Shown: in pieces, positions 1-10,103 of the stretch | How positions within the stretch are numbered: the stretch's first letter is position 1 | Layout: every line of letters begins with the position of its first letter | Assembly (NCBI GenBank): GCA_964019695.1 | Contig: OZ026522.1 | Span: 57,126,811-57,190,810 of the forward strand | Direction: 5' to 3' | DNA from: Loripinus fragilis | Taxonomy: Eukaryota; Mollusca; Bivalvia; Lucinida; Lucinidae | DNA length: 64,000 nucleotides | Position numbers and translations under genes: made by a program | The notes under the pieces: model-generated | What the model saw: only the letters and a program-made list of their open reading frames with translations | What the model was told of the DNA's origin: nothing | The model's database searches: none

Positions 1-930
1 GATCGATGTGATTTTACTGTTATACATTCATTTTTTGGCCATGAGCAACTCCATTTATTTCTCAGCTGAAAAGTCGTGATAGTCGGCTCAAAATATTGAT
101 AAATGAATGGAGTGAGATATTTAATTCAAACTGGGCTTTAAAAGCTCAAAGGAAATGGGAATTGAGATTTTCAAGACAAGTCTTATCAGAAATATTCAAA
201 CAGAAGTTGAACAATAACAATGTAAACATTGAGCAAGGTCAACTAAATTTTGATTGGTTTACGCATCACTGCGTTGTAACAAAACGATTTGATTGGCTAA
301 AGGAAGAAACGCATATTTTATCGTTGAAACGCGTTGGAGGGCTGCTAATGAATATTCATGAGTTTCGAAATACGTTGATTCGCGTTTCATACGCAATTTA
401 AACTCAACGCACGTACAACGCGTTGGAAACGCACATAAAGCGCGAATTCGCAGGACAAATACGCGGGCGGTAGTGTACCAGTTGTCATTAAGATTTTTGT
501 TTCGTCTATTTTTGAGTGGCCGATTTACACAGGTTTAATGTTTTTGCAAACTCCTCACATTGAACTGTCGTCGTTTAAAAAGCATACACCACAATGGCTA
601 CTTTCTTCTGACTGGCCACGCACTCATTGCTGTTTCTTCGATACCGGATAATTATGTTTCCAACGATCAGTTTCTCTCTAGGAATCTCAAATCATCAGTC
701 GTAACCCGAGTTAATGAAATCAAATGGTTTTTGACAAGTTCTCATCAAACCCAATGATCTCGTTGGAATTCTTCAAGTTTCAGTGATTATCTCTTCAAAA
801 TAAAAACCTATTCATGTATAATCTAATTTTCTGATTATGTCTGGTCTTCTTTTTCCATCATAGAATAGTGACGAACCTGAAATCATAATAAAAAATATAG
901 TAGTAAATTCGATATTATAATGAAGATATT
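1..930. other. Unassigned AT-rich sequence with a CpG/ACGC-rich patch
   Basis: No gene supported. Short open frames here (96-401 and 560-757) show no recognisable domain. Positions about 300-475 are locally CpG-rich, with repeated AACGC words and two copies of AACGCGTTGG. This could be a degenerate repeat or a regulatory patch, but nothing decides between them. Confidence 0.4.
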
Positions 931-1169
931 GGCTCCGAGGTTATAAACTTTTTTATGCTCAACTCAACTGAGCACGAAATTTCAACAGATCATACAAATT
1001 AAAAAACCAACAAATTAAGAGGTTTCTTGCTTTAGGTCGCTCAGATGTTTTATTAATCATGCTTATAAATGTTAAAATGCCAAAAATTGTTGGCATTTTA
1101 ACATTTATGAACAAGAGTAATTTCGTGCTCAGCTGAGTTGAGCATGAAAAAAGTTTTATTCCTCGGTAC
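931..1169. mobile_element. Small TIR element (MITE), family D copy 1
   Basis: A non-coding element of about 240 bp. Its ends are inverted: CCGAGGTTATAAACTT on the left and the reverse complement of CCTCGGTACC plus flank on the right. Inside, the palindromic block TGCTCAACTCAACTGAGCA occurs near both ends, and the centre is a hairpin around CCAAAAATTGTTGG. A related copy lies at 44638-44831. It has no transposase, so it would need one supplied in trans. The superfamily cannot be told from the sequence. Confidence 0.7.
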
Positions 1170-1299
1170 CTGGTAAAATACTTATTGCACACATATAGGT
1201 GTACTGCTGCGAAAGTACACGTTAGTATGGAGGTGACCTTGTAAGTCTGTTTCATTCTTATGGATAATCCCGTACTCACATGTATTACATGTAATGCAA

Positions 1300-1440
1300 T
1301 AAGAATGGAATTGTCCATTTTGTATTTTAAAGAGTTGCTGGTCAAAATTTCTATAACATGAAGTACATCTGTCCCTGAACTTTGTTTTATTTTACAAACA
1401 ATGCAGACTCTGGTTGAATGCCGTTTATGAGGCATTTCAC
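1300..1440 (+). repeat. Dispersed repeat, upstream part of the minisatellite-bearing family
   Basis: This stretch is similar to 49820-49960: both contain TTTTGTATTTTAA, GGTCAAAATTTCTATAA and CTGTCCCTGAA-like blocks in the same order, then GGCATTTCA and a GGGTCT block. At 1.4 kb the last block is expanded into a tandem array. At 49.9 kb it is present once. A further fragment is at about 50650-50690. Confidence 0.55.
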
Positions 1441-1636
1441 CTGGGTCTCCATTGATTGCCAACGGATCTGGGTCTCCACTGATTGCCAAAGGATCTGGGT
1501 CTCCACTGATTGTCAAAGGATCTGGGTCTCCACTGATTGCCAACGGATCTGGGTCTCCACTGATTGCCAAAGGATCTGGGTCTCCACTGATTGCCAAAGG
1601 ATCTGGGTCTCCACTGATTGTCAAAGGATCTGTTGA
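1441..1636. repeat. 27-bp minisatellite, about seven units
   Basis: Tandem units of 27 bp (GGATCTGGGTCTCCACTGAT plus TGCCAAA), with CC/TC and AAA/AAC variants. Because 27 is a multiple of three, open frames arise on both strands, for example a nine-residue SGDPDPLAI repeat on the minus strand inside 959-1699. These frames are a by-product of the period and are not taken as genes. Confidence 0.9.
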
Positions 1637-1706
1637 CTGGTATTCAGAATGAAAAAGGTTAACTCTGAAGGCTAAGACAGAACTAGAAATTGTGTTCATG
1701 AAACGC

Positions 1707-2298
1707 TATGCCCCCAACCATAAGCTTGTCCGACATCCTGTTCACCAGGTAATCTATTCACCATCCTCCTTCAACTGACCAAATCTGAGGCTACTAGCTG
1801 TACATAATCGTTTTCGAGATATCTTTATTGGAAGTTTTAATTTTCATCAGGTATTCTACTCATTACCCTCTATCAGCTAGCCAACTTTTTAGCTCCTAAC
1901 CGTAACGGTTTTTGAGATATCAAGTTTTGTATATCAAAATATGCAAAGGCAATAACTCAAAAAATAGAACATTTCTTTTAATTTTCACCAGGTAATCTAC
2001 TCATTATCTTCTATAAGCTGACCACGGTTGAAGCTCCTAGCTGTTATAGTTTTTGAAATATCCTGATTACAAAATTTCATTATGACCCTTTTAAAGGGGC
2101 ATAACTCCACAAAGGGAGATAATCCAGATTTTAAAAAAAAACACTGGTCAGTTATTTTTTATGCTGAGTCCATCTATGAAATTTCAAAACCATATTTTGA
2201 ATTTTGAACGGACGGACGGACGCACATACTCCTGGACGGAGGGACGGACAAGCCCAAAGCAATATGCCCCTCAAACTTTTTTCAAAGTTGGGGGCATA
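1707..2298. mobile_element. TIR element with TATGCCCCCAA ends
   Basis: A non-coding element of about 590 bp. The left end reads TATGCCCCCAACC and the right end AAAGTTGGGGGCATA, so the termini are inverted. The outermost TA may be the target duplication. The left two thirds holds three degenerate units (starting near 1743, 1848 and 1984) that each begin TTCAYCAGGTAWTCTA and end in a TTTTNGARATAT block. Near the right end is a GACGGACGGACG-rich stretch. It has no coding capacity. Confidence 0.7.
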
Positions 2299-2654
2299 AA
2301 AAGTGTGCGTATATAACACAATAGTCCCAGATAAGAGGAATTTTGTTTGTTTTCTTCAGCAAGTTATTTTATTGATTGATATCTATGCTGGATTAGCCCA
2401 GATCATGCATTGAATTGGAAGAGTCTATTCAGCACTTAAAACATTAGAAAGACAATTCCCAGTTTGTACGCAAAGTTAGCGATGGACAACTCCAGGCGCA
2501 ATGTGTAAATCCATTTAAAATAATAGTTAAATACACTAGATTGATGTTAAATCGAGGCTTTGAGAAGAAAGATTGAAAGATCCGTCCCACCGTTTAATAT
2601 CACAAAGCTTGCACAAATAATGGACTCTACATTTGCCCATCATGCAAAAAGTAA

Positions 2655-2860
2655 GTGAATGTGACCTTAAAGTGCCACAATCTTAGACTATATCCATCCC
2701 ACGGTCGCGCGAGGAAATGCCACAGAACAATAACAGCCACACGACAACAAGTACACAAATAAAGTAAAGCAACCAGCTCTCTATTCCAAAGCGAGATGAT
2801 TGCAAAACCAGTATGGACACAATGTCACCCCTGCGTTCGACCCGTAACCCACAGCGGACA
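2655..2860 (-). repeat. Fragment of retroelement-A 3' tail
   Basis: Matches the dispersed family described at 39827-40758. It carries AAAGTAAGTGA, CGCGAGGAAATGCCACAGAA, AAAGTAAAGCAACCAGCTCT and GAGATGATTGCAAAA in the family order. Read on the minus strand these are the last roughly 200 bp of the retroelement tail. The copy is strongly 5'-truncated and diverged. Confidence 0.65.
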
Positions 2861-3014
2861 TTCAATATAGTCAACGAATCATGGTGGGAAACCAAAGAGT
2901 TAAAATGCTTGTAGTTGGCTATTTAGTATGGTACAATTCTTTGACAAGAATGTTCGTTTTAGAATGGTATAAAGAAAACGTGATCATGTAGCATGCTTAT
3001 ATAACAGTGGAACT

Positions 3015-3107
3015 GTCTTGGTTAAGGATGGTTCCGACGTGGTCCATAGAATCATATCTGGGGCCGATTTGGCTAGGTTTGAAGATCAGCGCGGAGTCCG
3101 AGACTGA
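3015..3107 (+). pseudogene. LINE ORF1 C-terminal remnant
   Basis: Thirty codons (VLVKDGSDVVHRIISGADL and on to RGVRD, stop) matching the C-terminus of the ORF1 protein encoded at 38734-39336. Everything upstream, including the coiled coil and RRM-like region, is missing because the insertion is 5'-truncated. It has no start codon and cannot be expressed as ORF1. Confidence 0.85.
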
Positions 3108-3540
3108 CCCAACTCTTCTATCCTGACATCGACGTCATCAACATATATTTCGATTATGAAAAACCCTTTCAATCGTTTCTCATCTTGTCTCTGAAAATTG
3201 TTTTACATGCAACACCCAGTGTGTGCCCAGATGGGACGACGCATTAGTACTCGGCGGCGTTACATTTCGGCCTGCTCTGGTCACTAATACAGTGTATTTC
3301 ACGTGCCTTTTCGTATTTTTCTCATTGGTCGGGTCTGTCTCGGTCTCAGCATCAATTCATGTATTCATGTATGTCTCCTGAGTTGCGCTAATAACCAAGC
3401 TCAGTATACGAAAATATATTCACTATGAAGTTGTAACAGTATTTTAATACTCAAATCTTTAGTCAACCCTTAGGGCGCCGATAGCGTCTGTGGTGGATGA
3501 CAGATTTCGCAATATCATTCCTAAATTTTTGAACCAAGTG

Positions 3541-3602
3541 AGGCATTATTTTTCATGGGAATCGTCCGACAGCAGACGATTCTCATGAAATATCATGCCT
3601 TA
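3541..3602. repeat. Hairpin in LINE spacer (a)
   Basis: Imperfect palindrome with 26-bp arms (AGGCATTATTTTTCATGGGA on the left, its near complement ending ATCATGCCTT on the right) around a loop CGACAGCA. The same hairpin is in copy 2 at about 38250-38312. Confidence 0.8.
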
Positions 3603-3896
3603 TTTGTTATACTTATTTGTCGTCTGCTGCAGAGTGTGCGCGGCGCTTTATGGGTTGGCAGTTACAATATTTTGCTCGAGCGAGCTTCGTCTTTGCCAGA
3701 ACTCCAGATAACCTAAAAAGTATAGTTAGTTGTAGCTGAATGGAGTTATAACTGAGCCCCGGTGCATCAACATTATACAGTATGCAATTAATTTATACGA
3801 TTTTCAATTACCAGTGAATAGACTTTATTCCACCTTTACCAACTTTAGCATGAAATATCACTTGATGAGCAGGGTCTACACTGATGTAGGTGGTAT

Positions 3897-4001
3897 AAAA
3901 TAGTTATACCATGTTTGTCCACCTGTACGTAAGATAATCCACTCGCTAAAGATCGTGGATTATCTCCACGTACAGGCGGACAACCTATAGTATAACTATT
4001 A
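3897..4001. repeat. Hairpin in LINE spacer (b)
   Basis: Imperfect palindrome with arms of about 45 bp (AAAATAGTTATACCATGTTT inward to GATAATCCAC, then GTGGATTATC outward to AGTATAACTATT). It is followed directly by GGACCAATCAT. The same structure is at about 37820-37932 in copy 2. It resembles the palindromes of the hairpin-ended elements elsewhere in the window. Confidence 0.85.
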
Positions 4002-5438
4002 CATAACAAGGACCAATCATCAACGGGCAATGAGGGTTCCGCTCAAATTTTGCATTTGCACTGCTTGAATGGATCACTCACTGTTTGTGCGTTACAAAGT
4101 TTTAGGTGACGTGTGTACGTTAAAATACCTGAGTGATAATTAAAAGTCTGAATGGACATACCTTCTCTCACAACATGTACAATGAGCGTCCCGACTACTA
4201 CCACTACAAACGTTAGCACACAATCTTGATGTACTGTTATGTATTTTACTGCGTAAATTATGTGCCAGTAAGTGTGCTGAGGGTTCCGACTAGACAGTGC
4301 GTGTGCCCGGGCTAAGCGGAACACTCACTACTGATATGTTATAATGTCCTGACGTAAGTCATGTTGTTAGTATTTATGTGCCGGTAAAGTGTTTTAACGG
4401 ACAGTGAGAGCCCCTCTAGGGCTGTGCATATGCGCTGTCAGCTGCATGAGTATGTTTGTTGAAGATTTCCTTTCTCTGAAATAGCAGAGACACCCATAAA
4501 TGTCAATATAAATGCACAAGCGTAAAGACAAGGAGGGTCTCAGCCAGTCTGCGCTTGTGCGCTGTCTGAACGGAACACTCTATTGCCATGTTGTAGTAAA
4601 CTGCCTGTCTGAAACAAGCTCGAAATTTTGCGTGCAAAATACTTGGTCATTCTAAATTCCTGTGTGTTCGTTGTGATTTTGCTTCTCTGAACAAAGTGAC
4701 TGATGCGACTGCTGTAGTACATATACATGTATTAGATTCGCACAAACCTATTTACTTACTTCATGTTTTGTCATATGTAAATGTAAGGAACACTGAACTG
4801 GCTCATTTTAGACCAGCATGCGTTATGCACGGATGGTCCAACATCAAATCCCATCCATTAGCCTTTTGTTTCGTTTCGAAAAGGCAGTAAATAATGGACA
4901 ACCCTTTTATATAGATCATGGTCTACTCAATGGCAGGCTTATCAACATATAAGCCTGTATGCTCTTTATCATTTGACATTTTTATCAGACATGTGAATGC
5001 AATATCGGTGTAAGCTCAATATACTGTTATGCGACACATGGCTGAATGGTCATCCTGATTTTTTTTTCTCTTTCCAATTCATTCATCCATTCATTGTATG
5101 TTTTTTATTTTATATTTTTTCCAAGGTACTGATCATTGATATGATACACCTATAATGCAAGTTTTATAATTTTGGCATTAAATTCAGGATCGTTGAAATG
5201 TCGTATTTTCAGCCACGTGCGACACAACGTCCCGCTACTCCTGCTGGGCATGTCGGTTTAGGGATTGGTGAGAATGGGTCACGGCCCTTCTTGACAGCGC
5301 CCGTGTTTGGTCTTTTGCTATAAATTCTCACTTGACTCTGAATCTACAGCTCAGTGGTTGACAAGTCGGTGACAAAATGTTATTTTCTGATTGAGCCGAA
5401 AATTTCTGTTGACCACGCGTATCGCACTGTGGAAGACA

Positions 5439-5503
5439 CGTGTAAGTTGACACCAGGAGGGGCGGTATCTTAGCTGCAGCCCCTCCTGATGTTAAGTTTC
5501 ACT
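5439..5503. repeat. Hairpin in LINE spacer (c)
   Basis: Arms of 24 bp (GTGTAAGTTGACACCAGGAG and its near complement ending GATGTTAAGTTTCAC). The arm sequence is close to that of the hairpin element at 14706-15163, where the arm reads GTGTAAGTTAACACCAATAG. An inverted GGTGTAAGCT lies at about 5009, a possible far end of an element captured inside the LINE. Confidence 0.75.
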
Positions 5504-5911
5504 TTTCCTTCCTACTGTAAATAATTCTTCAGTGAAACAGCAAAACATTTTTACTTGTTTTTGTTGTAGTTGCTCACGGACCACTACAATCAACAGAAAA
5601 TATTTTTTAAACCTATTGAGATGCTACACAAAGGTGGAAACAAACAACTTTCTTACAATATGCTAGTTACAAATCTTATTATATCTGAATACTGAATTTC
5701 AATTTCTCCATTTTTTCTTTATGTTGCTTCATCTGTGCTTATCTACATATCTTCTTGTTCTCTTTCCACAACATGATACGAAATCTAAGAGGTTTGGGTG
5801 AGGCGGGGCGTGTCTGTTACCCTTTGCAACTGATGTAATCATTGTAGCGTTTTGTACACATGTACACATGACGGCAACTGAACTATTTTTATTCCGCTTG
5901 ATAGCAATTAC

Positions 5912-7216
5912 ATGAATTACAGCAAACGTGGAATTCAAGTTACCGTTGTGCGTACAGTTGCCTCTGCCTGTAAGCTTCCATGGATATTTTACATTCTGCT
6001 TACATTTTTTGTATTATCTAAAATATCATACACATTTATAGTCCTTAATGAGTTACGTTGCAATAAAGATCTTGCCTCCCAAGTATCAGTTAGAGGGCTC
6101 ACCAAACGCAGTATTGCACGTAATCATTATACTACAAATGTAAAACTTACACTACAAATAATTGAAATCCTTGCTTTATCTATTATAATATCTTGGCTCT
6201 ATGTTCTATTGGTCGTTTCAGGCGACGTCCATCCAAACCCAGGCCCATTGTCAGCATCTTCTAACAGTTCTTTGAATACGACTTATATGTCATCCTCACT
6301 TCTCAGCTCATTGAATCTTTCCACTCACCTTTCATTTGTGCACTATAATGTCCAAAGCATAGTGCCCAAGCTTGATTTGCTGAGTTCTGAATTATTTGAT
6401 TTTGACATCTTATCATTTTCAGAAACCTGGCTGAATCCATCTGTAAGTTTGAATGATCTACATATTCAGTCTTTTAATAAACCCGAACGGAAAGATCGAG
6501 TGGGCGATAGCCATGGGGGCGTACTAGTATATGCTAAGGACAATATTCATTATCGTCGACGACACGATTTAGAAATTTTGGGACTCGAAAATATATGGAT
6601 TGAGCTTAGCTTTAAGCACAAACGTGTACTATTCGGCCTATTTTACAGGCCACCAAATTCTGATCAACTATATTACAATTCTTTGGAAGATTCAATTCAC
6701 CTGGCGATAGATACTGGAATCGATGATGTTATCATCACCGGCGACCTTAATTTTAATATGTCAAATCCACAGTCAGCTCGCAAAATCCAAAGCCTAAGTG
6801 AACAATTTTCTCTCCGTCAATGTTTTTCAGAGCCAACTCATTTTACTGAACATTCGTCATCACTTATTGATATTCTGCTACTTACTAAGCCTAATCATCT
6901 TATTCTTAGCGGTGTCGGTGACCCTTTTTTACAACAAGATGTGCGTTATCATTGTCCTATTTACGGAATTTTTAATTTCGCAAAGCCAAAGCAGAAATCA
7001 TACACTCGACATATTTGGAAAAATGAACAAGGGGACTATGTTACTTTGAAACATTTGGCTAATACGTTTGATTGGACATCTTTAAAACACGAAGATATAA
7101 ATATTTACTCCCCAAACATAACTGAAAAAATACTGGAAATATCAAAATTGTGTATACCAAATAAAATCATAAGAATCAGACCGTCTGAACCAACATGGAT
7201 GAATTCATCAATTTAG
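5912..7216 (+). pseudogene. LINE ORF2 N-terminal part: hydrophobic leader, 2A-like motif and APE endonuclease (copy 1)
   Basis: 434 codons from ATG to a premature TAG. Residues 23-45 and 82-102 are strongly hydrophobic. Residues 103-112 read SGDVHPNPGP, a 2A-like motif in which His replaces the usual Glu of D(V/I)ExNPGP. The apurinic-type endonuclease follows at about 139-352: HYNVQS (Asn146), SETW (Glu171), YRPP (245-248), GDLNF (277-281), SLID (317-320) and RYHCPIY (His347). The last block lacks the usual Asp before His, and copy 2 lacks it too. The endonuclease would nick the target for priming. The stop is an AAG-to-TAG change relative to copy 2 (codon 435, 7214-7216), and the reading frame continues beyond it. 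Confidence 0.88.
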
Positions 7217-8557
7217 AAGCTTATCAGGAAAAGAAAACGTGCATTTCGGAAGGCAAAACGCTCACAATCATCAGCTCATTGGCCTAAATTCAAACAAATA
7301 AGAAACGATGTTGTCACTGCTATTCGACAATCTAAAAAGTCCCTCCTAGACAATTTGGCCAATATATTAAAAAATAATACACTCACTTCAAGAGACTGGT
7401 GGACAACCCTTAAATCATTTATTTCTCCTGATAATAAATCGTCTATTCCTCCCTTGGACCAAGATGGCACTATACATTCAGAGGATTTTGATAAAGCCAA
7501 CGTTTTAAATGATTTCTTTTGTAAACAAACTATGTTAAATGATGAAAATGTATCCCCTCCTGAATTGCCTCTATTCGATGGTGTTGGATTAAGCAATATT
7601 GTTGTTACCTGTGATGAAGTTGAATCGGTTCTTAAAGCTCTTCCCATTGGTAAAGCTACGGGCCCAGATGGAATCAACAATTGTATACTCAGAGAATTGG
7701 CTCGCGAGCTCTCACCTCCTCTCTGTTCTTTATTTAATCAATCCCTAATCTTAGGTATCGTCCCAGACATTTGGAAAGAAGCACATGTGTGTCCTATTCC
7801 AAAGGGTGGTGATAGAACAGCTGTCTCAAACTATCGTCCTATCTCGTTGTTGAGTAACATAAGTAAAGTCCGCGAACGAATTGTTTTTAAACATTTGTAT
7901 AACCACTTTCTTGAAAATGATATCTTAACACCCTTACAGTCTGGTTTTATTCCTGGTGACTCAACTGTGAACCAACTACTTTTCCTATATAATGCATTTT
8001 GTAAAGCTTTGGATGCTGGCAAAGAGGTCCGAGTTATCTTTTGTGACATTAGTAAGGCCTTTGATCGAGTTTGGCATGCAGGTCTTATACATAAATTAAG
8101 GGAAGCTGGTATCTCTGGAAATCTTTTGGATTGGTTTACCAACTATCTCTTCAAACGTAGACAGAGAGTTGTGCTACCTGGGGTTGAGTCCTTATGGACC
8201 TTCATTAAAGCAGGGGTCCCTCAAGGTTCTATATTAGGACCATTATTATTCTTACTCTTTATTAATGATATTGTTAATGAGATCCATGCAAATATTCGGC
8301 TTTTCGCTGATGTTACAAGTTTATATCTTATTGTGGAACATCCAGATGTCACAGCACAATTACTAAACATAGACCTTGAGACAATAGCTAAATGGGCCAA
8401 GTTGTGGCTTGTGACTTTTAACCCTTCTAAAAGCGAATCTCTTCTTATATCTCGAAAGGTTAATGTTCCTATCCATCCACCTATCTTCATGCATAATCAG
8501 CAATTAACTGAAGTCACCTCTCACAAACATTTGGGTTTACATTTATCAAAAGACTGA
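7217..8557 (+). pseudogene. LINE ORF2 reverse transcriptase part (copy 1), active site mutated
   Basis: Continues in the same frame after the nonsense codon; the first internal ATG is at 7355. Reverse transcriptase blocks are in order: GKATGPDGI, NYRPISLLSN, DISKAFDRVWH (first catalytic Asp), GVPQGSILGP and LFADVTSLYL. The last should be FADD. Codon 8312-8314 is GTT (Val) where copy 2 has GAT (Asp), so the second active-site aspartate pair is broken. The frame stops at 8557 because 487 bp present in copy 2 (its 32122-32608) are deleted and the frame shifts. It would copy element RNA onto target DNA if intact; here it is a dead copy. Confidence 0.9.
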
Positions 8558-8967
8558 ATAACATACCAGATGATCGTAGAAATGTAGACTCTGTGATAGC
8601 ATTTAAGAATGTTCTCAGCCGTGACAAACCTATATTTCCTAAACATTATCTTTTTGGAAATAGGAAAGAACAAATCCTTCACACACGCCTCAGAACAAAT
8701 TGTAGTGTCTTAAACTATGATTTATACATGAAAAACATAATTGACTCTCCACTCTGTCGTTGCAACAATATTGAAACAGTAAAACATTTCTTTCTCAACT
8801 GCCTAAACTACATCAACCAAAGGATTACTTTGATGCAAACTGTTTCACGTTTCTGTGCAATAACACTGGATACTCTGCTCTACGGTAATAGCACTCTCTC
8901 TCTACAGGCAAATAGTGACATATTTGAAGCAGTCCAACTCTTTTTGAAACAAACTAACAGATTCTAG
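8557..8967 (+). pseudogene. LINE ORF2 C-terminal part with Cys/His tail (copy 1)
   Basis: Resumes after the deletion junction in another frame (aligned from NNIPDDRRNVDS). It contains CRCNNIETVKHFFLNC, a Cys-Cys-His-Cys pattern common at the end of jockey/CR1-type ORF2 proteins and probably nucleic-acid binding. It ends FLKQTNRF, stop, exactly as in copy 2. Confidence 0.85.
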
Positions 8968-9384
8968 TCTAAGTACAAATACGTCACTGAAAGTGTCCCT
9001 CCAGTAATAAAATGTGTAAATATGTTACTGGAAGCTTGGAGGCATACTATTATATTATATGTAGTTAATTTAAATTACTGAGCTGCATCCCGGAGCTCAA
9101 TTCCCTTCCACCCCATCTCTTGCATTTCCAACCTCTATCTTTGTTATCTTCATGATATATTTCTTTTCTCTACATACTATCTCATCTTTTCTTAAATCCT
9201 CGTTACTATATTGCTACCACTTCATGTTTGAAATATTAAATGCCATGTATGTAGTAAAGTATATTTATGTCTTAGGAGATGAACTAAATAAGCTCTTGCT
9301 TTCGTTCTAATCCTATTTATAATGTTTGTAATTATTGTACATGTATGTATCTATTTGTGAAATAAATATGTTTAAACCAATCAT
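8968..9384 (+). other. LINE 3' UTR and 3' terminus (copy 1)
   Basis: About 417 bp shared with copy 2 (31288-31710, minus strand). It includes AATAAA-like text (GTGAAATAAATATG) just before the terminus TTTAAACCAATCAT. Sequence similarity between the two copies ends at that point, which fixes the 3' boundary. In this LINE group the 3' end is what the reverse transcriptase recognises. Confidence 0.8.
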
Positions 9385-9863
9385 CAATTACGCCTTTTTA
9401 TATCAAAATAAGTCACGTGAGTACGTCAGTGATACACTTTTATTACATTGTATGTAGATACGAGAACCTCAACGCAGGTACATGTAAATTCTCAGATATC
9501 CTTATCTGGGCCAAAAATTACAATACCTTAAAGTTACTATTGTAGTTCAAACTTCTTGAAATCAAAAGTGTTTCATGAATTCTATAGATCGCATCGCCAT
9601 CTTTGACCATATGTATAGCACCTAGCCTGGCAAATTAAACATTTGAAATATCATGTTGAAATCGTAATACCTAGCTAAGATAGTCATTTATTTAACGGAG
9701 ACATTGCGATTCGGGGCCCTGGTGTGCAAGACAACTTTATAGACCCTACTCTTTTATTTTTCTTTATTTTACAATCCACTTGTTTAAAAATTCTCTGTAA
9801 ATATAATGATGGTAATGTTAGTTCTTAACTTAGCTGCTGCGATGTTTCGAAAAAATTCGCGAT
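9385..9863. other. Unassigned sequence
   Basis: AT-rich sequence between LINE copy 1 and a MITE. I see no gene, repeat partner or strong secondary structure. Confidence 0.4.
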
Positions 9864-10103
9864 GGACCTCGACGCGAGAAACCCTGTCTTTGGATATTTG
9901 CGAACAACAAAGGCGCAGACCAGCCTGCGCATCCGCGCAGTCTGGTCAGCGCCTTTATAATTCGCTATTTGGAAAGCATCCTATCTAAACTTGCTACAAG
10001 CGACATTCCTATTTTCTAGCTAATTTCTGTAGCTAAGGAGCCTCTGGTTTGAGTCTCGCTTTGTAGGAAACCCCGAAGACAGAACTTTGTCGCGTCGAGG
10101 CCC
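9864..10103. mobile_element. MITE family B, copy 1 (near complete)
   Basis: A 240-bp non-coding element. The left end is GGACCTCGACGCGAGAAACC and the right end is inverted (TTTGTCGCGTCGAGGCCC). A core hairpin follows the left TIR: AACAAAGGCGCAGACCAGCC to GTCTGGTCAGCGCCTTT. Related copies are at 17418, 51840, 61800 and 62768, with a core-only fragment at 61017. The open frame at 9806-9988 merely runs through it. Confidence 0.85.

Larger units (their letters stand above)
3108..5911 (+). other. LINE inter-ORF spacer, about 2.8 kb, non-coding in sense
   Basis: The sequence between the ORF1 stop and the ORF2 start. It is present at nearly the same length and order in copy 2 (35951-38733), so it belongs to the element. 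It contains three strong hairpins (3541-3602, 3897-4001, 5439-5503). It also holds four diverged blocks with GAGGGTTCCG or GAGGGTCTC followed by TGCGCNTGCGC-like text, near 4030, 4268, 4405 and 4530. Antisense open frames at 3845-4030 and 4043-4324 are also present in copy 2, but with only two related copies this is not evidence of selection. Sense frames are short and featureless. Confidence 0.7.
3009..9384 (+). mobile_element. CR1/L2/jockey-like LINE, copy 1, 5'-truncated and inactive
   Basis: Colinear with the minus-strand copy at 31288-39450, which shows that the ORF1 end, spacer, ORF2 and 3' UTR form one transposable unit. The 5' end lies inside the last codons of ORF1 (match starts at about 3009), which is typical of target-primed reverse transcription. 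The shared 3' end is ATGTTTAAACCAATCAT at 9384, and no poly(A) tail is present. ORF2 has a nonsense codon, a changed RT active-site residue and a 487-bp deletion, so this copy cannot act autonomously. No clear target-site duplication was found. Confidence 0.9.

Noticed and set aside
300..475. CpG-rich patch as a promoter/CpG island
   Set aside because: Too short, with no gene downstream. It is noted only as a base-composition anomaly.
959..1699. 246-residue minus-strand open frame with SGDPDPLAI repeats
   Set aside because: It is created by a 27-bp minisatellite and runs through a MITE. The non-repeat parts have no domain.
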